In this document: positions 1 through 12,164 of the stretch, piece after piece | Layout of the letters: each line of letters begins with the position of its first letter | Numbering within the stretch: position 1 is the first letter of the stretch | Source: Azolla pinnata | Taxonomy: Eukaryota; Streptophyta; Polypodiopsida; Salviniales; Salviniaceae | Assembly: GCA_037176905.1 (NCBI GenBank) | Contig: JBBBWG010006335.1 | Span: 1 to 64,000, forward strand | Direction of reading: 5' to 3' | DNA: 64,000 nucleotides | Program-made: the position numbers and the translations under genes | The notes under the pieces: model-generated | What the model was told of the DNA's origin: nothing | Seen by the model: only the letters and a program-made list of their open reading frames with translations | Database searches by the model: none

Positions 1-1923
1 CATATATGTAGGATAAAAGGACAATTGTTTTGGCAGTTTTCACAATTATGTTGTATGGGAACTTTGTCCCCAGATGAGTTAGATTTATGTTATCTTGTAA
101 TACATCACCTTAGACGGTTAACCTTGCATTCTTTATAGCAAGGTTTTTTTTGTATTGTCATGTTCTTTTAATACAAATATCCATTTACGAAAAAAGAAGA
201 AGAAGAAGAAGAAGAACCACAAATTTAATATTTTCTCATTCACGGGCCATGACCAAACTGCAGAAGAATTCTGGAATCTGCAACAGGAATCTTCAACAAC
301 AGGAATCTGCAATAGGATCCATTCTGGTGAAAATCTATCGATCGACTCGCGCCATCCACGAAAACTACCCTTTCATCGTTCCATCGCTCTTCGATCTTCT
401 ACCCAACCCATGCTTGGGAACGATTATCGAATATCTTCTCGATCGGCCTCACAGCCTGTCGTTTAGCCCAAATCCATCTCGCCCCGTTCCGGCTGAAAAA
501 AACCGGTTCAGAATTCTGCAGCAGGATTCCATTCTAGCGAGACTCTGCTCGACTCGTCATGCGCAAAAACTCGGCTTTCATCATTCATCAGCTTCAAAAC
601 CTGTCATTTTAAGCAACCCCATCTCACTGGCTGCCATTTGCAATAAGGACCTTTTGCTTTGTGCTCCATGTTTATGTGTATGCGTGGAACTAGCTGCGAT
701 TTCCGGAACCTTCTAAAAAACCTTCTACAACTTACTAGAACTTTTTAAAGGTAAGTGGCTAGAGAGTATTTCTAGGTCAAGTACATTATATGTAATACAT
801 GCTCATACCCGGCTTGAAATGAAGAGAGTGTCTTGTTGACATGAGATTGTAGGTTCAATCTTCACCAATTATATATTCTATGTCATTGTATTGTGACTCT
901 AGCATGCACACCGATCATATCGATATTATCTACATGGAAAATTATGTGCCTAATAAGGCCTCAAAGTCGTATGATCAGATAGGTAGGTCAAACTTATTAA
1001 GGGCTTGAGGTATCTCTTAGTCATGCATATGTAGTTAGCATGATTATCATCACTGATTACGCCTTCACTCATCATGTAGCCGTACCTCTCACTATCGATA
1101 TATCAGTTGCAACAATTAGACGAGAGCCGAATCTAATCAAAGATGCTATTAAATTGTATGCTCAAAGGGAACCTTCCATGCAACCAATGGGGAAGTTTGT
1201 ACTCTAGACAAGTTAATCAATATGCATATATCCATAACAAGCACAAGATATTTATTGTGACATGTTTGTTGATAACAAGCACAAGATTGTTATTGTGACA
1301 TGTTTGTCGATGCACTACTACCCTCTACTAGTGTTCCCATTCTGTCTAACAAGCTCTTTAGTTGCGAATCCTGATTAAACCTTTTGCCTTTGAGAAACTC
1401 CATGGGGGTCAATCTTGTAGTTGTACACCATCAAAGTGTCTAAGACACCTCCCCAATAGATATGCATACTTTGAAGTTAGAGCTTTTGTCAAACTACCAA
1501 AGTCTCTTCACATACCAACCCATCAGGTCTCCTTCTAAAGATAACTAGTCTTCTTTTACAGACCGAATCTCCAGGTTTGTGTGTTTTCTGTCTAGAAATC
1601 TCATATCCTTCGTCTCCAACCGTATTGATTAAAGACTTTCAATCCTCATACTCCATTATTGGGAGCAAATTTGCATAGAAGCAACTCCATTTGGATGTGT
1701 TGTGTTGGCACACATACAGCTAGAGCCCCAAATCTTGTATGCATTCGCATTACAGAGAAAGGAAACAAACTTGCTTAGATCGGTAACTGACAATAAACAT
1801 ACATGTCCAGCACCGCGTAGCGCCTTGTGAAGTTGATGACAAGATCTTTTTCAGTGCCCAATACTAAGAAATTCCATCTGAATATACATATTGATCATAG
1901 TTTAGATGATATACGCACAGGTT
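1..1923. other. Intergenic, no supported gene
   Basis: No supported coding gene. An AAG microsatellite lies at about 190-216. The open frames at 150-716 begin in or next to this repeat and resemble no family I know. A direct duplication of about 40 bp lies near 1235-1310. The stretch 1320-1790 has minus-strand fragments with some coding feel but no recognisable domain; it may be an eroded mobile element or the distal 3' flank of the minus-strand gene that ends at 1924. Confidence 0.5.
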
Positions 1924-4900
1924 TTATGCTTGATTTTCCATCTCCTTCATGATGTCGTCGAGCTCATTGACCTTCTGGAGCAGCTTCTCCTTCTCCTTGA
2001 TTAGCCGTGATAAATGACAAGACTTTTCTTGTTCCAGCATCTCGATGGTTTCAATCTTCTTGCATATTGCATCGGTTTCTGCTGCGGCAGCAGCCATGTC
2101 TCGCACCTCCCTTAACAGATCGCGTATCTGGAGTTTTAAATACAAATACATACACAAGATTTTAGATTTACTGCAAGAATTTAGAGCAAGGGCAGTCATA
2201 GATCTCTTCATTTAATCAAGGAGTTGACACACAACTCACGTATGTCAGTCCTAAACCCTACAACTCTATGCCAGTGAACAATACAATAGCAAGTCCAAGC
2301 TTTCCGTTATTAACTTCAAATGAATTGATGCCAAGTTCAATTGATCACTGCTTTACCTTTGTAGATTCTTGGACGAGCTTCAGATCGGGATTCTGAATTG
2401 AAGGTTTTAGCCTTGTAACCTGAACGTGAATCTCTCCCTTCTTTACACCTTGCAATGGGATCCATTTATCCTCCATCTTATTCAATGGTAGCCACTGATA
2501 CTCCACTTTGCAGCTCCCAATTTGTTTATCTGGCAAGACATCATTATGATCCTTAACGCAAAGTGTTAAAGGTTTACCACTGTCGACGAACTCGAACGTT
2601 TCATGCCATTGAGGATGCAAAGTTCTTGGGATAATCTAGGTTAAAGGAATAAATAAAACCATTTGAAACCATGTCAGAATTCGATCCGAAGTTCTTCAAT
2701 GCAATTCACAGCTAAGTTTGTATAGACCAAACATCTCATCTGCCAATTCTTCTACCTTTGTTGTTCGTTTCTCATCCCCGTACTGAAGATTGACAAAAGG
2801 ATCGCTAGTGCCACGCAAATCTGCAGCAATCAGATCACGAGCCTCCACGAGTGTTACTCTCAAGAGACCTGAACTGTCAGCATCATTCTCCCGGGTTGAA
2901 CCATTCTGCAAATAAACAGAAGAAGAAGAATCTCAGAGTCTTAAAATTATATTGCCAACATCAGAATCCTTCAAAACAAAACCATGGATCGCTGATGTGA
3001 AGGGGTGAAGAAGAAACTTATACCAAAAAGAAGATGGAACAGAAAACATACCTGTGGAGTTTCTACATCCGTTTCAGGGTTAAACGCTTCTATGATCAGC
3101 CTGATTTCGCCTTTATCAATTCTTTCCAATGGCACCCACACATCCCTTTGGACACCATCTTCAAGACCCTCCAGGCTAACTCGTGCACTCCCTAGACTCT
3201 CATCATTTAAGTAATCGGAGTCATAGCACTTCAATTGTAAGCGTTCCTCATTCACAAGCTCATGGAATTCAAACTGCTCCTCCCAAACTGGATTCAAATC
3301 CTCCTTTACAACCTTTGTTTTCCGCTCTAGCTGTACAATTTAACAGGAAAACAAGGATCGTGAACCTTTGCAAAAAGAAGAACTGAACTTTACCCTCATT
3401 AGTGGATACCAAGAGTTGAACACAAATAGTCTCTTGATCGGGGATTACTGGGTGTGGAACTAGGTTTCACAATCTAAAAGAGCAATCTGCTTTAGGAACA
3501 TCAGAAACTGATGTTCTAGAAATAAGATATGAATCCTTTCAGTGAACTACTCACTTCTTTGACACATAGAGCTTCCGATTCAAACCAGAATCCATGTCCT
3601 AAAAGTGTACAAATAGTGCTTGACAATCTGGATCTGATGCTCTTAATAGTGAGCACACAGACAATAACTCCCAGTTGCTGAAGCTTCAATCTTTACGTGA
3701 ACAGCCCCATAAACAGTACATCAAGTGCAAAAGTGGCTTTGTGAGGCATATTTGTTCCAATGCCTCATCAATGCAACATAATGAGTACAACAATGTCATG
3801 CTGGACTTGGAAACAACCATCCAAAAGAAAGAGGACTGAATACCTTCCCATAGCGTAGCCATACATACGGATCGCTCTTGCCATTCCTGTCTTTTGCTGC
3901 AAGATTTCTACCTTCTACAATAGTGATTCTTACGATTCTCCCTGTGGATGCTTCAAAGCTAGGTATTGATTGCAAAGAGGTTATATCAGCTCCAGCCCTC
4001 GATCCATCCCTGAATAGCCACTCCTTCATTTGAAGCTTGACCAACAGCTGCACAGCAAAAAACTTGAAACTTAATACATAAGATGGGCAACTATCTTGAC
4101 CCAAAGCGCTCATGTTGTGTCTATACCTTTGATTCAGAAGAACCATTGAAAGTTGTGTTAATCGGTATCTCCATCATGATTTCCTTCCCACAACATTCTG
4201 CACGATCTGCAAGTACTTGGTTATTTTCTCCGGAAGCCCAAAATATAGTCGACCCATCATCTACATATCTGACCTGTAGACTACAGAACAACATCAGATA
4301 TATACTACTTTAATTAGCCTGATTTAGAACTGATGCTTAGAGCACAAGAACTAGCTAGAAGGAGATGGCTCACCTTCACTCCACAAGTGCCATAATGATC
4401 ATCCTTGATAATGGTGGAGTGATGCTCATATATATTGAAATGGATGGCTCCCACATTGTCATGTAAGACCATATGAAAGGTTTCACCCCATTTTGGTGAA
4501 CCAGAATGTTTCACTGTTTGCGTGCTTCTAGTCAAGCCTTCTAGATTCACCTCCACATATGTATTCATTTGTCTGGTAAAAGAACCTTCTTCAGGGCTAC
4601 CAGACCCATTGGCAGACTGTTTTGCACTTCCAAGCCCCGATCCTTTCATACGCAGTTTCCCATGAGAACTTCCTGAAGAGCTTGTATATGATCTTCTCTC
4701 ATATTGTGGCTTTAAATTTTCTGCCAATATAACTGATACACAAATCACTCCACCGGTGGCACGTTTCTTCATGCTCACGGCTGCGAGCGGGAAGCATATC
4801 CTTTCAGGTTCAACCATCGTCCGAGTCATCATTTCTTGAAAAAACTTCTCCTAATTACACAATCAAAATAATGTTCACAGAGAATACATAAGTCAATCAC

Positions 4901-7769
4901 CTAGCCCTCATAGAAAGCTCATACTTAAATATCCATATTGAAATGAATCCCCAAAAATTCCATCTAGAGGGGGTGCATTGATATGGAGGAGCCTGTGTTG
5001 ATAATGGCATCAACTTTCTAGCCTTACTGACACGGTTCTCTATGCCCAACAACCAGGTACAGTGTGCATCAGATATAGAGAAGCCTGTGTTAATGATGGA
5101 GACACGTTTCTAGAGTTACTAAAATGGTTCTCTATGCAGGGATACATGTTCCAGTTATGGTTGTTAACCTGTATTTTCCGATGAGCCCAAAGAAGGAGAG
5201 CACTAGATACCCAGTATATGGTTCATAATCAAAGCCCTGTATTTTCTGTACAATAATGAAACGAAGGCCTTACCAACCATGATGCAATCAGTTCTGTTGC
5301 TGGGAGAGATTGTCCCCCAGCTAAGACAGTCAGACCAATTCGAACCTCTGGGGTATTTTCAAACGAATATACAAATGCTTGACCATCAAGGATTGATACA
5401 ATCCGAATCTGCAATAGATTTATGTTTTTTCATACCATAGATTTACAATAGAAGAATGGGACAGGAGATCGAACCAATAATAGAACATACATCACCCTTG
5501 ATATGAAGATTGTTGATGGCCAACTGAGCCATGCCCCCAAAAGGACGTGCCAATTTTGCTGCCAAGAGAATTTTCATTTCCATGGTATCCCATTCAAAAC
5601 CCATTTTCAAAACTTGCTACAAAACACGTCAACAAAAATGATTGCTTTCAATGCAAATTATGGGTCAAAATTCAACTCCAAAGTAAAGCTAATACAGGAA
5701 ATAACGTGAATTCATTCATAGCATACAAACCCCGAAGCATTTTAGTAGAGAAAATAAAAACCTCTGCTAGCCAGAAGTTTTAGAGTGCAGTTTCTAAAGA
5801 CATGTGGAAAGATTAAATTGCAAAAGATAGACACAAGTAGCTTATTTCTCACCTTATCAGATTCTGTAGACCAATGTATCCTTGAAGATCCTAAGCTTGG
5901 AGGACATTTACCGAGATAAAATTCTCTGAATTCAATGCTTCGCTGCAAAATGGTGGAGTGTCAACAAATTATAAACAGATGTCTTTTCTTATCATTCCTT
6001 AAAAGAGAGCACATCAAGATGAAGGCATACAAATATAGGTGGTCTCTTCTCCCTGAACCTTTTCTGCATAACAGAACAAAACAATAGGAACCATTAGAAT
6101 TTCTGTTGATCTTCTAAAAAATGAATGATCCACTATCATAACAATGAAAGATCATCAAGAAACTCACTGTCATCATAGCAGAAAACTTGTGTGATAGTGT
6201 GGGTTCCATGTAGCCTGCCCACATACTGACTATCAACTTATTCAGCCACTCACATGGTTCCAGCGGCGTTTGCTTCTGGAGGAAAAGGCCAGTTTAACTT
6301 GTGTTGAAGCTTCTATCTCAACTTCTCATCAGGTTACATGTCACAAAAATTTGCATTATAGAAGATGGGACAATGGAATATCATACTGATGTATATAGAA
6401 TATGTCGTTTCCACCTGCTGTTCAGATCCTGAAGCGTATCAACATATCTGTATCTCCCATACTGCAACAGGAATGGAATTATTTCAAAACAGTGTCGTCC
6501 AAAGCATTCCACAGTAATGCAAGGATCGATTCTCATAATATAACACACCTACATCTTCCCACACGAACATAATAAGACTTTTAAACTAGAGATATGATGG
6601 TATTTTTATTAAGTAGGGCACAATTAAGCCTTTCACTAAGATATTTTCCAGGTTGTTACGAGCCACAACTATGTAGTAGAAAAATATGACAGATGCCATG
6701 TCGGGTAACCACATCTACACTCTAGACATACAGGTGCTATTGTAATTATGGGAGCATGAAGAATTGTGACAAAGACATTTCCAACTTGTTATGTACCATT
6801 TCTACATTCTATAAGAAGTAATTTCTATTATATTATGTAACTGGAAGATATTTTCCGGGAAGATATGTTCCATATCCCACCTAGTTTCTAGGCAAACATG
6901 ATCATATCCATATCACACAAGCCTGAATGAGCTGGATATACTAGAAACATATGTAGTTTGGTGACCTCGTTATCATTGCTTTGAATCAATTGCCCGAACA
7001 CAAATTACTCTTTGCACAAGGATACACCTATGTTCATAATCACATTGAGATCACGGCGAATGGTTTTGGAAACGATAGATATTTCACTAGTTTTGACAGG
7101 ATCACAGCCGTGTGAACATATATCAGATTCGTTTCATGTTGATTCTCAGTCATTCTTGTTTTTTCACGCCTGGTTACGGGCATGAGAAAAATCTTTGTTG
7201 CAGCGCTAACTTCTACAGCTTAATTGTTGGAGTGAATGCAAATAGACAGAAGCAAATGCATTTGCCGATGCATGTTCATTAGGTGGCATCATTGTGCGTT
7301 GCGATTGCCCAATTGAAGAGGCATTATTATTCTGGCTTCGCCGTCGTCAATGGTCATCGGGATTCGAATGCTCCACAATCAACCCGAAGCAGAAAACAAA
7401 AGAAGAAATCTATGAGCGTGTACATATTTATACATAGGAAATAACTAAATTTTTTTAGCAATAAGAAGAAGTTGCAATCGCCATTTTTACCTGGAAAGAG
7501 GCAAATGCGGCCAGGAGGAAAAGGATGATCCAGGTTTGTAGGAGGAAGTAGATGACGACAATGAAGATGATGAAGACGCAGAAGAAGAGAGGGAGGAGCA
7601 GAAGCAGCAGCAGCAGCTTCTGACGGGGAAGCTCGTCTTGCTCGATTTGTGTGGAGATGGACATCTTTGCGAATGCTCTCTTGAAAAGAAGAAGGAGAAA
7701 GGGAGGCCGATGCTGTCTGTGATCCATACGATCCTCCTCTCCCACTGCCATTCTCGCTTCTTCCGCCAT
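1924..7769 (-). CDS. NTMC2T3: SMP and C2-domain membrane-contact protein (NTMC2T3/SYTF type)
   Basis: Predicted tether and lipid-transfer protein at ER-plasma-membrane contacts, by family. Fourteen exons (minus): 7769-7491, 6461-6387, 6275-6168, 6063-6031, 5942-5853, 5616-5491, 5408-5274, 4850-4374, 4273-4127, 4047-3844, 3330-3052, 2905-2756, 2635-2357, 2127-1924. Every exon is a multiple of three, so all introns are phase 0, giving 861 residues; Arabidopsis relatives have about 815. Residues 52-89 are a hydrophobic hairpin or membrane segment. Residues 119-285 form the SMP lipid-binding domain, with PLEPCEWLNKL and GQSLPATEL matching the family. A degenerate C2 follows at about 311-440, then C2 domains at about 526-640 (KSDPYV) and 664-770 (TSDPFV), and a coiled coil at 795-861. 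The ATG at 7769 has a strong context (TCCATGGCG); five codons earlier there is only an in-frame GTG. I recognise the family from conserved blocks, not from a search. Confidence 0.9.
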
Positions 7770-7823
7770 GGACGCGAGGGACACTCTGCGGACGAAGACC
7801 TCGAGGAATTGGTCTCTGAAATT

Positions 7824-8568
7824 CTGATGGTGATGAACGGTGATGGTGATGATTGTGGTGGTGATGGTGATGATGGTGATGATGGTGGTGGTGGTGATGA
7901 TGATGATGGTGATGATGATGATGCGATGGTGATGGTGGTGATGGTGATGATGCGATGGTGATGGTCATGATGCTGATGCTGGTGATGGTGATGGTCATGA
8001 TGCTGATGTTGGTGATGGTGATGGTGATGGTAATGGTGGTGATGATGGTGACAGTGGTGAGGATGGTGGTGATGAAGATGATGATGGTGATGGTGGTGAT
8101 GGTGGTGATGGTGGTGATGGTGGTGATGATGGTGACACTGGTGGTGATGCTGATGCTGGTGATGCTGGTGATGGTGATGGTGATGTTGATGTTGATGTTG
8201 GTGATGGTGATGATGGCTGTGGTGATGATGGTGACGATGTGGCGATGGTGGTGGTGGCAACGATGGTGACAGTGGTGACGGTGGTGACAATGATGATGAT
8301 GGTGATGACAGTGACAATGGTAACAATGATGATGGCGATGTGATGATGGTGACAATGGTAACGATAGTGATGGTGATGGTGATGATGGCGATGCCGGTGA
8401 TGTTGGTGATGATGATGGTGGTGATGCTGATGGTGGTGACGCCGGTGGTGATGGTGATGGTTGTGACAATGATAACGGTGGTGATGGTGATGGTGATGGT
8501 GATGGTGATAATGGCGATGCTGGTGATGTTGACGGTGGTGATGTTGATGGTGGTGGTGATGGTGGTGA
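7824..8568. repeat. GGTGAT minisatellite upstream of the SMP/C2 gene
   Basis: About 745 bp of imperfect GGTGAT/GATGGT units, drifting to GATGCT, GACAAT and GACGGT. It begins about 55 bp above the ATG at 7769, so it must lie in the 5' leader or core promoter of that minus-strand gene. On the minus strand it reads as CACCAT repeats. It opens long frames on both strands (poly-His, poly-Ser, Val/Met) that carry no domain and are artefacts of the repeat. Confidence 0.93.
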
Positions 8569-9076
8569 GAAAGAAAGAAAGATATCATTATTGGCCCATG
8601 AGAAAAAGCATACAATAATCATTACAAAACAATCATCTAATATTTATGTAAGATAAAGAAATGTCATGTTTTATAGTGTGTAAAAGGGAAAAAATAATTG
8701 AACATAATATGTAAAAGAAATTTATTGGGCTGTGAGTTCTTATAGTGGGTTTCTTGGGTAAACTCTAATATCATGCTTTTTGGTATTTGTAAGCCTAGCC
8801 TTCTTCAAGTTTCTTATCTACATTCACCATTTTTCAACTAAGGAAATCAGTCTCTAACATCAGTCTTGTAAATGATTTTTCATGATTTCGGCCCAATTCT
8901 AGAACAACATGACTTTCTGTAAAACGACAAGGCATGTTTTGGCAAAAGTCACGTTGTTATAGAATCTTAATTTGAGCACGATTTGGGCCTAATTACATCA
9001 AGGAAACTTGAGTTCCACAAGATTTAGGCTTAACTATATCATTTCGCCCCCATTCCGTGACAATGTGAGTTTCCGC
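8569..9076. other. Intergenic with one half of a flanking repeat
   Basis: No gene seen. About 80 bp at 8931-9014 (containing TTTTGGCAAAAGTC and CATCAAGGAAACTT) is a diverged direct copy of 9740-9811 on the other side of the solo LTR. The LTR therefore sits inside or between tandem copies of an older host repeat. Confidence 0.6.
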
Positions 9077-9726
9077 TGTCGCATAACTATGCGTGCACGT
9101 GTAGAACAAGGCGGGACCACGGGGACTTGGATCGAGGAATAACCGAACAGACGGAGGAGCAACACAGAGAACGAATAGTAAACAAGAAGATATATTAGAT
9201 GACCAAGAATGCAACTGGTGAGCCGGTAAGCGTCGATGCACTGACACACACACACTCACGCAGACAACGCAGACACCGAGATGGAGCGATGCTGGAAGCA
9301 CACGGGCTTTCCACGAAGCAGAGGCAGCCTCCCGAGTCTGGGAAAGGGTTTGTTGATATACACACACTCGCGCAGACAACGCAGACAGCGAGATGGAACC
9401 CTGCTTGAAGCATACGGGCTTTCCACGAAGCAGAGGCAGCCTCCCGAGTCTAGGAAAAACCAAGAGAACGAACCGGCAACACTTCGTCTTCCCCAAATGC
9501 CCCCCTCTCACCATACCTCCCTCTCTTTTATAGACCAAGGAGGGAGGTCGTTACAACCCGTTACATCAAGGAGGGAGACCCTAATGAATGCGTGTGTCCT
9601 AGAATATTCACATTAGCCTACCTATACATTAAATATGTACAACTACTAAAACTTGTGCCTACGTGTAAGGGCCGGTTCACGCACTCTTTTCGCCGATTCT
9701 GCTTAGAGACGACTTTCTCCATGACA
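9077..9726 (-). mobile_element. Solo LTR, Ty3/Gypsy, related to the element at 51.9-57.6 kb
   Basis: A fossil LTR of 650 bp in minus orientation, with TG...CA ends and a perfect 4-bp flanking duplication (CCGC at 9073-9076 and 9727-9730). It shares blocks with the LTRs at 51954 and 56950: the start TGTCATGGAGAAA, the leader just before CTATAAAAG, and the GGAGGCTGC block. It holds an internal direct duplication of about 120 bp (roughly 9240-9450). No internal domain sequence adjoins it, as expected after recombination between LTRs. It is visibly more diverged than the pair at 52-57 kb, so probably older. Confidence 0.8.
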
Positions 9727-10097
9727 CCGCAAAATGATAGGGTCTGTTTTGGCAAAAGTCGCGGTATTCCATAACTTTGATTTGAGCAAGATTTAGGCCT
9801 AATTAAATCAAGGAAACTTAATTTTCTTGATCTCAAAATTTGAGCATGACCACATCAAGGACACTTGTAGAAGAAGATACCGCACATTGTTAGGATATCC
9901 CGTATTGCTCTTATAACAAGAACAATGCTCCCTTATATTCATCAAAGTAGGACTTCCACTGAAAAGCTTAGAACATTGAGCAAATTTAGTTTGATGTATA
10001 AGCCTTCTTTTCTAATACACGTATCATCTTTTTTATATCTTGTACTTGTATCATCTGAGCTATTAGTCCCTATACCACTTCTAGAACACCATCTTCC
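9727..10097. other. Intergenic, no gene
   Basis: Contains the second copy of the host repeat that flanks the solo LTR (9740-9811) and AT-rich sequence leading into the telomere-like array. No coding region seen. Confidence 0.6.
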
Positions 10098-11640
10098 ACC
10101 CCAAACCCTAAACCCTCAAAGGAGGCCAATGGATGAGGACATTTCCCGCATTCTAGAAAACAGAAGGGTAACTTTATGGCAATATACAAAAGCCCTAACA
10201 GAGAGAATTTCCCGCTTTATGGAAAAATAGAAGGGTAAAGCTATGGCAATATACAACCTCTCACATAACCCTAAACCCTAAACCCTAAATCCCAAAATCC
10301 TTAACTAAACCCTAAACCCTCAGAGAAGGCCATGGAAGAGGGCATTTCCCGCATTCTGGAAAACATAAAGCTATGGTAATATATAGAAGCCCTAGCAAAA
10401 CGAATTTCCTGCATTATGGAAAACAAAAGGGTAAAGCAATGACAATATACACCCTCTCACATAACCCAAAACCCAAAACCCTCATAGAAGCCCATGGAGG
10501 AGGGTGTTTCCCGCATTCTGGAAAAACAGAAGGGTAAAGCTATGGCAATATACACCCTCTCACATAACCTTGAACCCTTGAACCCTGAACCCCAAACCCC
10601 TAAACCCAAAACCCAAAACTAAACCCAAAACCCTCAGAGAAGGCCATAGAGGAGGGCATTTTCAGCATTCTGGAAAAACAACGGAAGGGTAAAGCGATGG
10701 CAATATATAGAAGCCCTAGCAGAAAGAATTTCCCGCATTATGGAAAAAAAACAAAAGGGTAAAGCTATGGTAATATATACCCTCTCACATAACCCTAAAC
10801 CCAAAACCCAAAACTAAAGCCCAAAACCAAAACCCTCTCACATAACCCTAAAGCCTAAACCCTCAGAGAAGGCCATGGAGGAGGGGATTTTTAGCATTCT
10901 GGAAAAACAACAGAAGGGTAAAGCTATGGCTGATATATAGAAGCCCTAGCAAAAAGAATTTCCTGCATTATGGAAAAAAAAGGGTAAAGCTATGGAAATA
11001 TATACCCTCTCACATGACCCCAAAACCCAAGACCGCGAAACCCTTCCCTAAACCCTAAATCCTCAATGAAGGCCATGGATGAGGGCATTTTCTCACATTC
11101 TGGAAAAACAAAAGGGCAAAAAGTTATGGCAATATACACCCTCTCACATAACCCTAAACCCAAAACCCAAAACCCCAAAACCCAAAACCCAAAACCCAAA
11201 ACCCTAAAGTAAACCCTAAACCCTCAAAGAAGCCCATGGAGGAGGGCATTTCCAGCATTCTAGAAAAATAGCAGAAGGGTAAAGCTATGACAATATATAC
11301 CCTCTCACATAACCCCTAAAACCCAAAACCCAAGACCCCGAAACCCTTCACTAAACCCTAAATCCTCACAGAAGGGCATTTCTCGCATTCTGGAAAAACA
11401 GAAGGGCAAAAAGCTATGGCAATATACACCCTCTCACATAACCTAAAACCCCTTAATCCGAACCCCTAAACCCTAAACCCCTAAAACCTAAACCCTAAAA
11501 CCCTAAACCCTAAACCCCTAAACCCTAAAGCCCCTAAACCCTAAACCCTAAACCCTAAACCCTAAACCTTAAACCCCTGAACCCTAAACCCTAAACCCTC
11601 AGAGAAGGCCATGGAGGAGGGCATTTCCGGCATTCTGGAA
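10098..11640. repeat. Tandem array of telomere-like repeats and DnaJ leader copies
   Basis: Nine units begin near 10121, 10321, 10481, 10641, 10861, 11061, 11221, 11371 and 11601. Each has degenerate CCCTAAA/CCCAAAA runs, then a GGCCATGGAGGAGGGCATTT block, then GGGTAAAGCTATGG and often AGCCCTAGCAGA. The longest clean heptamer run is about 11460-11600. The last unit continues without a break into the 5' leader of the DnaJ gene (ATG at 11800). The array therefore looks like repeated amplification of that gene's own upstream segment, which contains telo-box motifs, and not like a chromosome end. The ATGs inside the units do not open a long frame. Confidence 0.85.
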
Positions 11641-11684
11641 AGACAACAGAAGGGTAAAGCTATGGCAATATACAGAAGCCCTAG

Positions 11685-11706
11685 CAGAGAGAGAGAGAGA
11701 GAGAGG
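11685..11706 (+). repeat. GA microsatellite in the DnaJ leader
   Basis: A short AG/GA run between the last array unit and the DnaJ start. GA-rich leaders are common in plant promoters and 5' UTRs. Confidence 0.7.
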
Positions 11707-11799
11707 GAGAGAACTCGTGGCTGCTGTTCGCTGAAGCTTCTCTTCTCTCCTCTTCTCTTCTCCCCTGCGCGCAGACATCGCGAACGCCGGCCCAAGACC

Positions 11800-12120
11800 A
11801 TGGCCATGGCCCTCATGGCCTCCCGCCCTTTGCTCTGCGGAGTGCAGAAAACCGCCGCTGAATCCGCCTCCCACAGCCCTTTATCTTCTTGCAGCAGCGC
11901 CGCCCAGTACAACAGGTAATGCCATCCCTTTCCTTCCTCTTTTTGCAGCTTCGGTCCCCACCCAAAACCTGCAGTTTGGTACAAGAAATGGGCAATTCCC
12001 GCTCTATTTCTTTTCGCCCTTCTCCTTTCGATTGCTGCATTTGATGGCGGACTGGATAAGCTCTATGGCTTCTATCAAGTTTTGTTTTTTTCTCATCTCT
12101 TTCACTGGAAGAGACAGAGC

Positions 12121-12164
<44 letters not shown>

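Noticed and set aside
150-716. 188-codon frame near the window start
   Set aside because: Begins near an AAG microsatellite, has no family resemblance and lacks other gene signs.
7354-8622. Long poly-His, poly-Ser and Val/Met frames on both strands
   Set aside because: All come from the GGTGAT minisatellite; no domains, and every frame is open because of the repeat.
10098-11640. True chromosome end
   Set aside because: Repeats are degenerate, interrupted by leader-derived segments and followed directly by a normal gene.
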